DNA of 15,000 bases from Nephromyces sp. MM_2019 (GCA_015657535.1 JADHZB010001654.1:1-15000); one strand, 5' to 3'. Shown: positions 7,102-14,073, numbered from the stretch's first letter. Translations and numbers: made by a program. Notes: generated from the letters alone by a model not told the origin.

Positions 7102-9029
7102 TCAAGCCGGCACCAGCACCTCTGCAGTCATGGGCTGTACGTACACTGGCTGCCCTTCGCGTATGTGTGGCTGCTTCTCTTGCCTGACGTGTGGTTGCTT
7201 CTCTTTCCGTGTGTGTGTTTGCTTTTCTTCCTGTGCGAGCGAGTGCTCAACAAGCGGCTCGGTAGGTGCTTCCATTAAAGATTGCTGAAGCTCCGCATAG
7301 TACTTCTCTACATCAGCATCATTAGCGTGCACACCTGCATGAGAGGAAGTTGGGGAAATTTGGGGATGATGATGAGATGCTCTACACACACACACGGCGT
7401 GCACCCAAAACCTGAGCTCGATGGGCTGCAGGCGATATTGCTGTAGCTTAAATGAACAGATATGAGGCATAACAAGTAGAAAATGAGGCTGCAGTATCAC
7501 TAAAAACACACATGAAATGTAAAAAGTTGCAGCAAATATATCAAATGTCCCACACACACACGTGCGAGTTCAAAAATCTGTAGAGTAAAACTCATTGATA
7601 CATCCTACACACCGGCAGCACACAAAGAAATGGGAGTCTGAAACGCTGACAACACACACACGTAAAATCTCTTCAATATAAATAACTCTATGCCCTTAAA
7701 CCCCCACAAAACCGCATTTCTTCCTCAACATGCAGGCAAAAACAGCCTGTGGAGTGTACATACAACTCACAAATACCTTCTTCTGCGCATTTCAAGCATA
7801 AACAGCACAATATCCCTACCAAAGAGCTATACACCATAAAGTTCTCAAAAACAATATATATCTCTCTCTTACTATGCTTGTACAATAGAAGACTAAAGTC
7901 AGGCTGCTTTTAACGAAAAAAAACAGCGAAAAAACCAGATAAACCGCAAAATAAGGCAAAAAAGCAGCTTTTTACAGGTACGATGAAACGCTAGAATCGC
8001 AGATTACCTGCTTCACTTAGCCTCTGATCAATAGCATCGAAGTGAGCCTTTGAATCCTCCAAGTTACACACAAGATCTTCAACATACACCACTGATAAGA
8101 CATCCTGTATTCTCTTCAATGCTAAGTTTCCAGCTTCTAAAGTAGCTACAAGATTAGCTTGTATCTGAGAGTGAAAGGAAGTTGGATAGAAGGTGAGAAG
8201 CGGAAAAACGCACACACAGGAACACACGGGGGGGATAGAGTGGCACACACACAGATATAGAAAGTTATATTAAAACGTCGCGATATAGAGTAATACACGA
8301 ACTGATAGAGTATCTCAAACATATATATAGTGAAACACAGATACAGAGCGACACACACGCATATAGAGCGACGCACACACGGACATATAGCGGCACACAC
8401 AGACATAGAGCAACATGCACACATATAGGAAGACACACAAACATCCACACACAAAAACATACACAACTACCATAGAAAATTCGATAGATGAAGCTAGTTG
8501 CTCCACTTGCATTAGCTGTGAGGTGCACTGAGACAGCAAACTTGTGTGTAGCTTCTTCCTTCGAAGAGCTAAAAGCGCCAAATCTCTGCTACCTCCTTTC
8601 AACAGTTTCAAGGCATCCTCGTCATCTTTCGCGGCGTACAAAGTGAGCTTCTTCTGCTGTAGAATCAGTGAATCTGCGAATAAAAACGTAAAAATCTGGA
8701 AAAATTGAAGAAGAGGGGGGGGTAACACACACACAGGAAAGGGGGGGGGGTAGTACACACACAGAGAAGGGGGAATAGGGCATAGAAAAAACAATACATG
8801 CATAAATACGCATTTAGACATATACACACATATACATACACACAAACACGAAGGTGCACACATACATACAAACACGAAGGTGCACACACACACAAACGCA
8901 CGCACTACCTCTTTGAGCTTTTATCTGTAGCATTGCCAAATCATTCTCGCTAACTTTCGGCAAAGGACTCCTCGAAGATTCCTCCGGTTCTTGCATTATT
9001 TCCTTGAAACCGCACGCAGCGATCCCCAT
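7102..9029 (-). CDS. VPS20: VPS20/CHMP6, ESCRT-III subunit (4 exons, 237 aa)
   Basis: Exons in transcript order are 9029-8909, 8673-8471, 8164-8008 and 7334-7102. Junction phases are 1, 0 and 1, all GT/AG, and the total is 714 nt. The start MGIAACGF carries Gly2 and Cys6, fitting the N-myristoylation known for CHMP6. Residues 27-40 (SENDLAMLQIKAQR), the basic helix with LALLALRRKKLHTSLLSQ, EQLASSIEFSM at the end of exon 2, and ANLVATLEAGNLALKRIQ match the Snf7 core helices in order. Residues after 145 (EDSKAHFDAIDQRLSEAG, then DADVEKYYAELQQSL and APTEPLVE) match the acidic regulatory helices and the MIM2-like tail. VPS20 bridges ESCRT-II to Snf7 polymers on endosomal membranes for vesicle budding and scission. 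The tail adds a 7-residue repeat (EKQPHVRQ/EKQPHIRE) absent from the roughly 200-residue animal protein. Introns are TG-rich in sense. A C-rich minisatellite lies directly upstream. Confidence 0.93.
7136..7145. promoter_or_regulatory. TGTACGTACA palindrome inside VPS20 coding sequence
   Basis: An exact core copy, in frame as the codons for VYVQ, about 32 bp before the VPS20 stop. Because it is in a confidently coding exon, at least this copy must satisfy a protein constraint as well as any DNA or RNA role. Confidence 0.5.
7335..8007 (-). other. Intron 3 of VPS20 (673 nt)
   Basis: Bounded by GCAG|GTAATC and TTCCTCTCATGCAG. It is the longest VPS20 intron and has only short TG tracts. It holds a 65-codon sense open frame (7885-7688) that includes TGTACATACA at 7755-7764, read as LYVHS. 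No start context or splice sites support that frame as a gene or exon. Most of the intron is AT-rich unique DNA. Confidence 0.7.
8230..8445. repeat. Degenerate 20-24 bp tandem repeat in VPS20 intron 2
   Basis: Variants of ATATAGAGCGACACACACG repeat roughly every 20-24 bp (for example at about 8281, 8343, 8361, 8385 and 8405), so ATAGAG alternates with a CACACA block. It lies wholly inside intron 2 (8165-8470). Confidence 0.7.
8712..8780. repeat. 27-bp G-run/CA repeat in VPS20 intron 1
   Basis: G runs of 8, 10 and 5 (8716-8723, 8742-8751, 8770-8774) are spaced 26 and 28 bp apart and separated by CACACACAGGAAA-like linkers. In the VPS20 sense these are C runs within the pyrimidine-rich part of intron 1 (8674-8908), upstream of the exon 2 acceptor. 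Confidence 0.75.
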
Positions 9030-9044
9030 GCTGAAAGCTAGCAT

Positions 9045-9365
9045 TAAGTGGGGGGTTAATGGGGGGTTAATTGAGATGGTTAATAGGGGGTTAATGGGAA
9101 AGATTCAATGGGGAGGGGTTCAATGGGGGGCTTTAATTGAGTTGATTAATAGGGGGTTAATAGGAAGGGTTAATGAGAAGGGTTCAATGGGGAGGGGGTT
9201 AATAAGAAGTTAATGGGAGATGTTAATGGTGGGTTAATCAGGGAGAAAAAAGAGCGCTCAAAATGAGGGGAACCTTGGGAAGTTACTAGGGGGAGGTTCT
9301 TGGGGGGTAAAGAGAGCTTTGAATGGGGGGTTGCTTGGGGGGAAAGACACACGAAGTTAACTGGG
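9045..9365 (-). repeat. C-rich minisatellite upstream of the VPS20 start
   Basis: On the plus strand GGGGGGTTAAT recurs with drift (GGGGTTCAAT, GGGGGTTAATA and similar), beginning about 20 bp upstream of the VPS20 ATG at 9029. In the VPS20 sense the unit is CCCCCCATTAA or CCCCCTATTAA, about 11-12 bp, most regular at 9048-9235 and looser beyond. It occupies the promoter or 5'UTR position. The G strand has many runs of three or more G separated by TTAAT, so G-quadruplexes on one strand and i-motifs on the other are conceivable. Confidence 0.85.
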
Positions 9366-9399
9366 TGGTGCCCTCCCTGGTCTTCATCCTTGAACACAC

Positions 9400-9690
9400 G
9401 GTTATTTTGTGCGTGTCTCGGCTAGTGGATGTGCGTAGGTGTGTGTGTGCTTCCTTTCTCCACTAAAAAAATTCGCTCCTTTGCGTGTGTGTAAGCGGAA
9501 TCATCTGGCTTTGTTTGTATTCGGAGGAAACTACTTCTTCTGTGTGCCTAGAATCATAGTTGCTGCCTTCTTCGAAGGAAACTACACAGCAGAAGCTACT
9601 TTCTCCCAGAGTGGTGGAATGGAAGAAAAGAAGAGTTGCAGACACATCAGCGGCGTGGAGAGATGCGTAGATGACTGCATGCACACTCGC
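9400..9690. other. Unique segment, open on both strands, gene not resolved
   Basis: The plus strand reads GGNYFFCVPRIIVAAFFEGN and onward; the minus strand (9684-9463) reads FEEGSNYDSRHTEEVVSSEY. A second plus frame (KLLSPRVVEWKKRRVADTSA) is also open after an acceptor-like CTTTCTCCCAG. Composition is not repetitive, so part is probably exonic, but neither strand nor frame can be chosen. CCTTCTTCGAAGG at 9569-9581 is a small inverted repeat. Confidence 0.3.
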
Positions 9691-10215
9691 CTAATCAAGC
9701 ACACATCGATCCGCACACACCAACGCATACACTTGCATATGCACACACACAGACTAAACGCCTACGTATATGTGCACGCTCATGCATAGTCGTGTGTTCA
9801 CATACGTAGGCATTTATATAAATAGACCTTTATTCGAAGACAGAGAAACACATGAAGATAGAGAGAAGTACACACACACACAGGCATACACACACAAGCA
9901 AACACGCACATAACCAAAAATATTCAGGAACACACACACACAGGCAAACACACACAAACTTGGATATACGTCAATGAATATTAACACATAAGGTACTATA
10001 CACACATACAAGTAAGCTGAGATTGAAGTTCGGATACACACTCACACGAAAAGTTGCCACAAGATCAGGTACACACACGGACAAGCATGGATAAACACAC
10101 ATATACACACACGTAAACTCGGAAATATAGACACGCACACAAACTGAAATATTCACACACACATAAGTTCAGATAAATACACACACATGAGCTCGGAAAT
10201 ACACACACGCACTAT
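9690..10215. repeat. CA-rich stretch
   Basis: Degenerate CACACA on the plus strand broken by short unique words. Minus frames here give C/V-rich repeat peptides. If a minus-strand gene covers this area, it would be a sense-TG intron. Confidence 0.75.
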
Positions 10216-10237
10216 TTTTTTTCTTCTTTGCAAGCAG

Positions 10238-10299
10238 AAATTGCCTCTCGTTACCTCCGTCTTCAAGTAAGGATCGACTCCATAATAAAATGATGCTTC
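10238..10299. other. Overlapping candidate exons on opposite strands
   Basis: Plus: acceptor TTTTTTTTCTTCTTTGCAAGCAG and donor CAA|GTAAGG bound a 29-nt exon (10238-10266) reading IASRYLRLQ. Minus: branch-like TACTAAC with acceptor TTCTTCTCATTGAAG, and donor GAG|GTAACG, bound a 45-nt exon (10299-10255) reading EASFYYGVDPYLKTE. The CA-rich flank (sense TG for minus) slightly favours the minus exon. The pyrimidine tract favours the plus one. Confidence 0.35.
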
Positions 10300-10800
10300 C
10301 TTCAATGAGAAGAAGTTAGTATAATATACTTCCCGTATGAGTTCCAGATTTGTGTGCGTATATTAGCAGTGTGTGTACTTATAGCCAAAAGTGCGTGTGT
10401 GCGTGTATGTGAGTACACTTTCCAAAAGATCTAGAGATGCTGAGGTACAGCAGTATTAAACTGTGAGCACTCTGCTTAAAGACCGGAGGGAGAATGGATG
10501 GAGTCTTTTTCCATGTGAAGTGATGATGATAAATTATGTGATGCTAGTAGCTTTCACTGCTTAAAGTGTGTGTGTGTCTGTGTGCGTCTGTGTGCGTCTG
10601 TGTTTGTGTGTTTTTTTTCTCTCCTTTTGTGTCATGCCTGTGTGCCTGTGCGCCTGCGTGCATGTGTGCATGTGTGTTGTATATTTTCATTGACCACACT
10701 ATCACGTACGTATGCTCTTGTCGGTGAGTGTTCTACCCTTTAAAATGTAATGAATTGAAGCCGAGAAGTCTCATCGATTATTGTGTGTTAGATGCACTGA
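10300..10800. other. Mixed unique and TG-rich DNA, no gene resolved
   Basis: 10370-10415 and 10565-10680 are TG-rich on the plus strand. The unique part 10430-10560 is open on several frames (plus VSTLLKDRRENGWSLFPCEV; minus TWKKTPSILPPVFKQSAH) with no convincing splice sites. I make no gene call. Confidence 0.3.
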
Positions 10801-10809
10801 GAGCATTAC

Positions 10810-10991
10810 CAGTAGATTAAGCAGTGCACGCCGCAGTGTGCGTGCGCGATAAGTCCACACCGAGTGTGCTGCTAAGGCAGAGGTGTGTGTGCACACACCT
10901 GTACGCGTAAACTTACAAACAGAAGGCAAACACACATGTTCACACACGCACATGTGCACACAAAGAAAAGAGACACACACTGCCGTATTTG
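10810..10991 (-). CDS. Possible minus-strand exon pair, unknown gene
   Basis: The downstream exon 10871-10810 (62 nt) follows acceptor TGCCTTAG and ends at CTG|GTAATG. It reads AHSVWTYRARTLRRALLNLL, a basic amphipathic segment. The upstream exon 10991-10917 follows a strong pyrimidine acceptor (CCATTACTATTGCTTCCCTAG) and ends at GTTT|GTAAGT. It is phase-compatible (1 to 1), but most of its codons come from TG repeat. The intron between would be only 45 nt. The downstream exon is the more credible. The gene is unrecognised and its other exons are not identified. Confidence 0.35.
10881..10900. repeat. TG-to-CA strand-switch inverted repeat
   Basis: AGGTGTGTG and CACACACCT form a perfect 9-bp inverted repeat separated by two bases. 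Sequence is TG-rich before it and CA-rich after it. It sits in the short putative intron between the minus-strand exons above. Confidence 0.6.
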
Positions 10992-10999
10992 CTAGGGAA

Positions 11000-11280
11000 G
11001 CAATAGTAATGGAAATAAGCACTGCATTCACTCACATAGTGTAAATGCTGAGTAAAAGCTCGTTACACGCACATTAAATGCAATTAACACACACAATCCC
11101 TACACATGGTTGACACATACGGTAGAAATAGCACAGGCACAAGTCCAACGCGCACACTGTAGGGGTCGAGTATGCACCATATATACAAACTTATCGGAGG
11201 CACACACATACAAGCATGCCACAAGATACACCACACACACACCAGGCAACAATACTCCACATACGAAACCAATAAAAACC
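11000..11280. other. Unique and CA-rich DNA, no supported gene
   Basis: Mixed CA-rich and unique sequence. A minus frame around 11206-11160 reads ASDKFVYMVHTRPLQ before a GTGTGCGC donor-like site, but no partner exon is evident. Confidence 0.3.
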
Positions 11281-11429
11281 TGCTAACCGTGTCTACGGAA
11301 GCTTGCGTTGATATTCAGCCATATCGTGTACGCAAACACTCATATTCGCACTCTATGTGGTATCTGCAGCTTCCATTTTTTATGAAGAAGTCAGTGTACG
11401 TACACTCGCAGACTATACCACAAGGCTGA
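11279..11429 (+). CDS. Possible 3' exon ending in a VYVHS-containing peptide
   Basis: The plus frame reads LLTVSTEACVDIQPYRVRKH, then MWYLQLPFFMKKSVYVHSQT, and stops at TGA 11427-11429. Acceptor-like AGs occur at 11294-11300 and near 11318. The palindrome AGTGTACGTACACT (11393-11406) is read in frame as SVYVHS. An alternative uses CACTCGCAG (ending about 11411) as acceptor and reads YTTRLKRKLHKTMNDDTLRV in another frame to TAG near 11476, which would make the palindrome intronic. I cannot choose between them. Product unknown. Confidence 0.35.
11393..11406. promoter_or_regulatory. Perfect 14-bp GTAC-centred palindrome
   Basis: AGTGTACGTACACT is a perfect palindrome of the dispersed family, 20-30 bp before the stop of the tentative exon ending at 11429. 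Confidence 0.5.
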
Positions 11430-11669
11430 AAAGGAAATTACACAAGACTATGAATGATGATACTCTCAGAGTCTTGGCAGTATAGGCCTGTTAACAAGCA
11501 CACTAGACTAGGAGTAAGGAGTAAGCTTGTCTTTACCTTATAAAGATTTCTCCGCCAGCTGCTTGCTGCAGCTCTACATATCTTTATACAAGGTGATGCA
11601 CACACACACTAGTACGCACGTAATCCATAATAATGCTCTAATATAAAGCGACCGACACACACACATTGC

Positions 11670-11830
11670 ATTCACTAATGAAACCCTGACACAAACGCAC
11701 ATACACACACAGATTGGTGTATATTACCAGTCTGGTACCCTGATTCAAAAGCACACGCACACGCTTTTGTGTCTATTCCACACTGGTACCCTGATGCAAA
11801 CCCACACACACGCAGATTCAGCAAAGATGT
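11670..11830. repeat. 51-54 bp degenerate tandem repeat, three copies
   Basis: ACCCTGA followed by a short spacer and a CACACGCACAC block occurs at 11683, 11737 and 11788. The last two share CTGGTACCCTGAT exactly (11732-11744 and 11783-11795). Confidence 0.8.
11746..11769. repeat. Hairpin with 10-nt alternating loop
   Basis: CAAAAGC (11746-11752) and GCTTTTG (11763-11769) are perfect inverted repeats flanking ACACGCACAC, a purine-pyrimidine alternating loop. The hairpin bridges two units of the 51-54 bp repeat. Confidence 0.7.
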
Positions 11831-11840
11831 GCAATCACAG

Positions 11841-11919
11841 CATCATCAAATGAAGAGGCAACTAAAGCTCTTTCTGATGGTTTGGATTATTTGACCTCCT
11901 TCATGGCATTTCTATTAAG
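11841..11919 (+). CDS. Possible internal or penultimate plus-strand exon
   Basis: Between acceptor GCAATCACAG and donor TTAAG|GTAGCT lies a 79-nt open exon reading SSNEEATKALSDGLDYLTSF, then MAFLL, which looks like a helical protein segment. If spliced to the acceptor GTGTGCGCAG at 12180 it would end after a few codons (SHCF, stop at 12191-12193). The intervening intron is TG-rich in sense, like the supported genes. A second plus frame (FSKDVQSQHHQMKRQLKLFL) is also open. Gene unknown. Confidence 0.35.
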
Positions 11920-11954
11920 GTAGCTGAAGAGTATATAGTCGAGTAGTTAAATTC

Positions 11955-12180
11955 ACTGTGTATGCGTGTGTTTATCTGCTTCTATTTGTCTTTGTGTTTC
12001 TGTTCATGTGTGTGCTTTTATCTTTCTGTGTTTCTATGTTTCTGTATGCGTTTCTATGTTCTGTGCGTCTTTCTATGTGTTTCTGTGTGTGTATATCTGT
12101 TTCTGTGGGTATATGTCTTTGTATGTATATCTGTTTCTGTCTGTGTATATCTGCGTGCGTTCCTGTGTGCGTGTGCGCAG
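11955..12180 (+). repeat. TG/TTTCTG-rich tract
   Basis: Degenerate TG repeat with frequent TTTCTGTGTG and TATATCTG variants. It gives C/F/V-rich frames on the plus strand and H/T-rich frames on the minus strand, all artefacts. Probably the intron downstream of the exon at 11841-11919. Confidence 0.8.
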
Positions 12181-12286
12181 CCATTGCTTTTAAGCTGTGA
12201 TTTTTTGAGGAGCAGAATGTGTGTGCATACAGAAAACGATGATGCTGCCTAAGACTTGCTGATACAGTGTGTTACGCCTTCTTCAC

Positions 12287-12760
12287 CTGCTCTGCTTAGT
12301 GGAGTCTTCATACTCCCTTTTAAAGAGAAACAGATTCTGAAAGTGAAGCTAAATTATGTCGGTAGTCCTAGTTGCTACTTCTTTTGAAGACACAGGGAAC
12401 CCACAAACACACACATACGTAGATACACACACACACACTAGAAAAAAATACAAAGATAAGAAAAAATAAACGCACACATCACAAGAAAAACACACAGGAA
12501 GCACACACACAAATACAGAGGTAGACACAACCATATATAAGCACGCATACCAATTTACACTCATATACCGGTATACAAACACACACACCACATACACACA
12601 AGAGACCACACGCATACACATACACGCACGCCTTAACACCTGCACACACAGACACAACTCACACTTTTGCGATCCCATGCTGAGCGTTGCTGCCCATGTT
12701 GCACCATAGAGAATTGAAGGCTTCCCGATACACACTGCGTTTATAACGTACTCCTAAGCA
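12287..12760 (-). CDS. Possible minus-strand gene fragment, two exons, unknown
   Basis: The exon at about 12760-12665 (32 codons) reads CLGVRYKRSVYREAFNSLWC then NMGSNAQHGIAK, ending at AAAA|GTGTGAG. The exon 12336-12287 (50 nt) follows acceptor TTTAGCTTCACTTTCAG and ends at AGCAG|GTGAAG, reading NLFLFKREYEDSTKQS. The join is phase 0 to 0, so the reading frame is continuous. The intron (12664-12337) is TG-rich in sense. The 5' boundary (TTCAGTAG) lacks a good pyrimidine tract, and exons beyond 12287 are not identified. The plus strand carries stops in the 12665-12760 interval. The product is basic and unrecognised. Confidence 0.45.
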
Positions 12761-12804
12761 CTACTGAATGGGTAGCCATACTTTGCATTCTCTGTGTGTG
12801 TGTG

Positions 12805-12869
12805 CAGACTTTATCGAGGAAACTGCTCTGCTAAGCCTTCGGTATTCGATAACTTTACTAAGAAGTTTA
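12805..12869 (+). CDS. Possible plus-strand internal exon
   Basis: After acceptor GTGTGTGTGTGCAG (ending about 12806) the frame reads FIEETALLSLRYSITLLRSL up to a TG-repeat donor (GTGTGTGTAC, from about 12870). It may belong to the same gene as the exons at 13883-14054. The opposite strand is also open (LKLLSKVIEYRRLSRAVSS) but lacks a donor. The adjacent GTGTGTACACCCAG is a variant of the GTAC family. Confidence 0.3.
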
Positions 12870-12919
12870 AGTGTGTGTACACCCAGGGATTCTTGGTGAG
12901 AGGAGCCTGTAATGACTCT

Positions 12920-13370
12920 GGAATAGCATCGCCTTGTTAAGCAAGCATTAACACACTAATGTTTACTGGGCATTAACATACATTCATGAATTATTTTCTC
13001 GCTATACACAAACATGTAGATTTTTCTAGGTATACATAGCACGAACACACTCATGAAGGATTTTCTAGCTACACACAGCGCACACGCACAACCTACCTGG
13101 AATTAGGTTGATTATCTCACGAATTCCATGCAGATTCTTCCCCTTAAAAATGCAATGTGTGTGTGTGGGACTCGCTCTGAGCAGTGATGTATATACCAAG
13201 ACGAAGATTCTGCTCCCTGAAACCTATTCGTGTGTGTTGACGGCATCCTGCCTAGCGATAATCTCATGAGATATGTGTGCATGCCCTAGCTTTGCACACA
13301 CTAGCTGTTTCAAGACGATGAGATAGGATAGTTTATCCAACTTAATAAGGTATGAAAAATCGAATGGGAG
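12920..13370. other. Unique DNA, no confident gene
   Basis: Unique sequence with short TG tracts. Part of a 133-codon minus frame (13625-13224) runs through it and reads HFHLPFDFSYLIKLDKLSYL before the 81-bp repeats. The frame has no start or splice support. A plausible plus-strand donor (AAG|GTATGA, near 13349) has no open exon before it. Confidence 0.3.
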
Positions 13371-13376
13371 GTGAAA

Positions 13377-13575
13377 ATGGTAGAATTTGTGTGTGTATGT
13401 GTGTGCAGACTCGAGAGCTGTGGTGTCAGATAGGAGGCGTGGGGTGGGATGTTTAACATGGTAGAATTTGTATGTGTATGTGTGTGCAGACTCGAGAGCT
13501 GTGGTGTCAGATAGGAGGCATGGGGTGGGGTATTTAAAATGATGGAATTTGTGTGTGAGCAGACCAGAGGGATTT
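13377..13575. repeat. 81-bp tandem duplication, two full copies and a partial third
   Basis: TAGAATTTG starts at 13381 and 13462, and the variant TGGAATTTG at 13543, exactly 81 bp apart. Each full unit carries TG repeat, GTGTGCAG, then ACTCGAGAGCTGTGGTGTCA and a G-rich segment. Full copies differ at only a few positions, so the duplication is recent. As 81 is a multiple of three, the minus frame contains a 27-residue repeat (LLSDTTALESAHTYT). Confidence 0.9.
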
Positions 13576-13613
13576 TTTTTGAAGCTAGTACCCCTGGGGT
13601 AGTCTATGGAAAC

Positions 13614-13645
13614 GGTAAAACCCATGTGTGTGCGTGGGTTTTACC
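13614..13645. repeat. 11-bp-stem hairpin with 10-nt TG loop
   Basis: GGTAAAACCCA (13614-13624) and TGGGTTTTACC (13635-13645) are perfect inverted repeats around TGTGTGTGCG. Each arm contains a donor-like GGTAAAAC, giving a potential 5' splice site on both strands. TACCCCTGGGGTA (13589-13601) and AAAGAGCTCTTT (13650-13661) are further palindromes on either side. Confidence 0.8.
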
Positions 13646-13748
13646 TTTCAAAGAGCTCTTTACTATTCTTTCTGCTGCCTAACCTTCGGAGCCCTCGTAG
13701 TAGAGGCTTTTGCCTTATCCTACATTTCAGGCTCCCCTTAATGCGTGA
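13645..13748 (-). CDS. Possible minus-strand exon, basic peptide
   Basis: From acceptor ATGCCGTTAG to donor GAAAG|GTAAAA, a 104-nt open frame reads SRIKGSLKCRIRQKPLLRGL then RRLGSRKNSKELFE. The composition is strongly basic. The donor lies in the hairpin at 13614-13645, the acceptor has no pyrimidine tract, and the exon would sit inside an intron of the tentative plus-strand gene. No partner exon fits clearly. Confidence 0.25.
13688..13735. other. Nested inverted repeats, possible structured RNA
   Basis: GGAGCC (13688-13693) pairs with GGCTCC (13730-13735), GTAG (13697-13700) with CTAC (13720-13723), and AGGC (13704-13707) with GCCT (13712-13715) around TTTT. The three stems nest in order. 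It lacks a tRNA T-loop. Coincidence is possible at this length. Confidence 0.3.
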
Positions 13749-13882
13749 CTAACGGCATGGGTATGTACACTGCCATTTTCCCTTATGAGAGTTGAGCGCT
13801 TAGTTTTGCTAGACGTTGAACTATTAGTTGCCTATCTCTCTCTCTTTTTTTGTGTGCGCGTCGTGAAATCATATACTCTGAG

Positions 13883-14054
13883 GGATTTACTGCATACATT
13901 GGTAGAGCAGCTCCTGATATGTAAGTGAAATATTTATTGGAGCTTCATACTATTAACCTGTGGGATACTGCGATTCCAACAACACGCACATGGCGTCTTT
14001 TCTCTTAGAAGAAGAAGCAGAATAGGTGAAGAAGAAGAAACATTGGTAGTGTAG
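13883..14054 (+). CDS. Probable 3' end of an unrecognised plus-strand gene (two exons)
   Basis: Exon 13883-13920 follows a long pyrimidine tract (CTATCTCTCTCTCTTTTTTT) and the first AG after it (CTCTGAG), and ends at a consensus donor, ATAT|GTAAGTG. It reads GFTAYIGRAAPD. The terminal exon 14009-14054 follows GGCGTCTTTTCTCTTAG and joins in phase 2, reading RRSRIGEEEETLVV to a TAG at 14052-14054. These are among the best splice signals in the window and the phases agree. The intron is 88 nt. Upstream exons are uncertain; 12805-12869 is a candidate. The TGTACGTACA palindrome lies 10 bp after the stop. Function unknown. Confidence 0.45.
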
Positions 14055-14063
14055 AACCCTCAC

Positions 14064-14073
14064 TGTACGTACA
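14064..14073. promoter_or_regulatory. TGTACGTACA palindrome between two plus-strand genes
   Basis: An exact core copy, extended to ACTGTACGTACACT with imperfect ends. It lies just after the stop at 14052-14054 and about 300 bp before ATG 14372. Confidence 0.5.

Noticed and set aside
7102..7288. Plus-strand frames continuing into 7278-7288
   Set aside because: They lie antisense to the last VPS20 exon, which has clear homology.
8146..8905. Long Cys/Val-rich minus frames reading through VPS20 introns
   Set aside because: They combine true VPS20 exons with TG-rich intron sequence; the exons end at proper donors and the homology stops there.
9004..9213. Gly/Leu/Met-rich plus frame over the minisatellite
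   Set aside because: It is a translation of the GGGGGTTAAT array, which belongs to the VPS20 upstream region.
9045..9365. Telomere or interstitial telomeric repeat
   Set aside because: The unit GGGGGTTAAT drifts in sequence and length and lies between genes next to a start codon; it does not match known short telomeric repeats such as TTTAGGG.
13688..13735. tRNA gene
   Set aside because: No GGTTCRA T-loop, no 7-5-5 bp cloverleaf and no acceptor-stem pairing of the right spacing on either strand.
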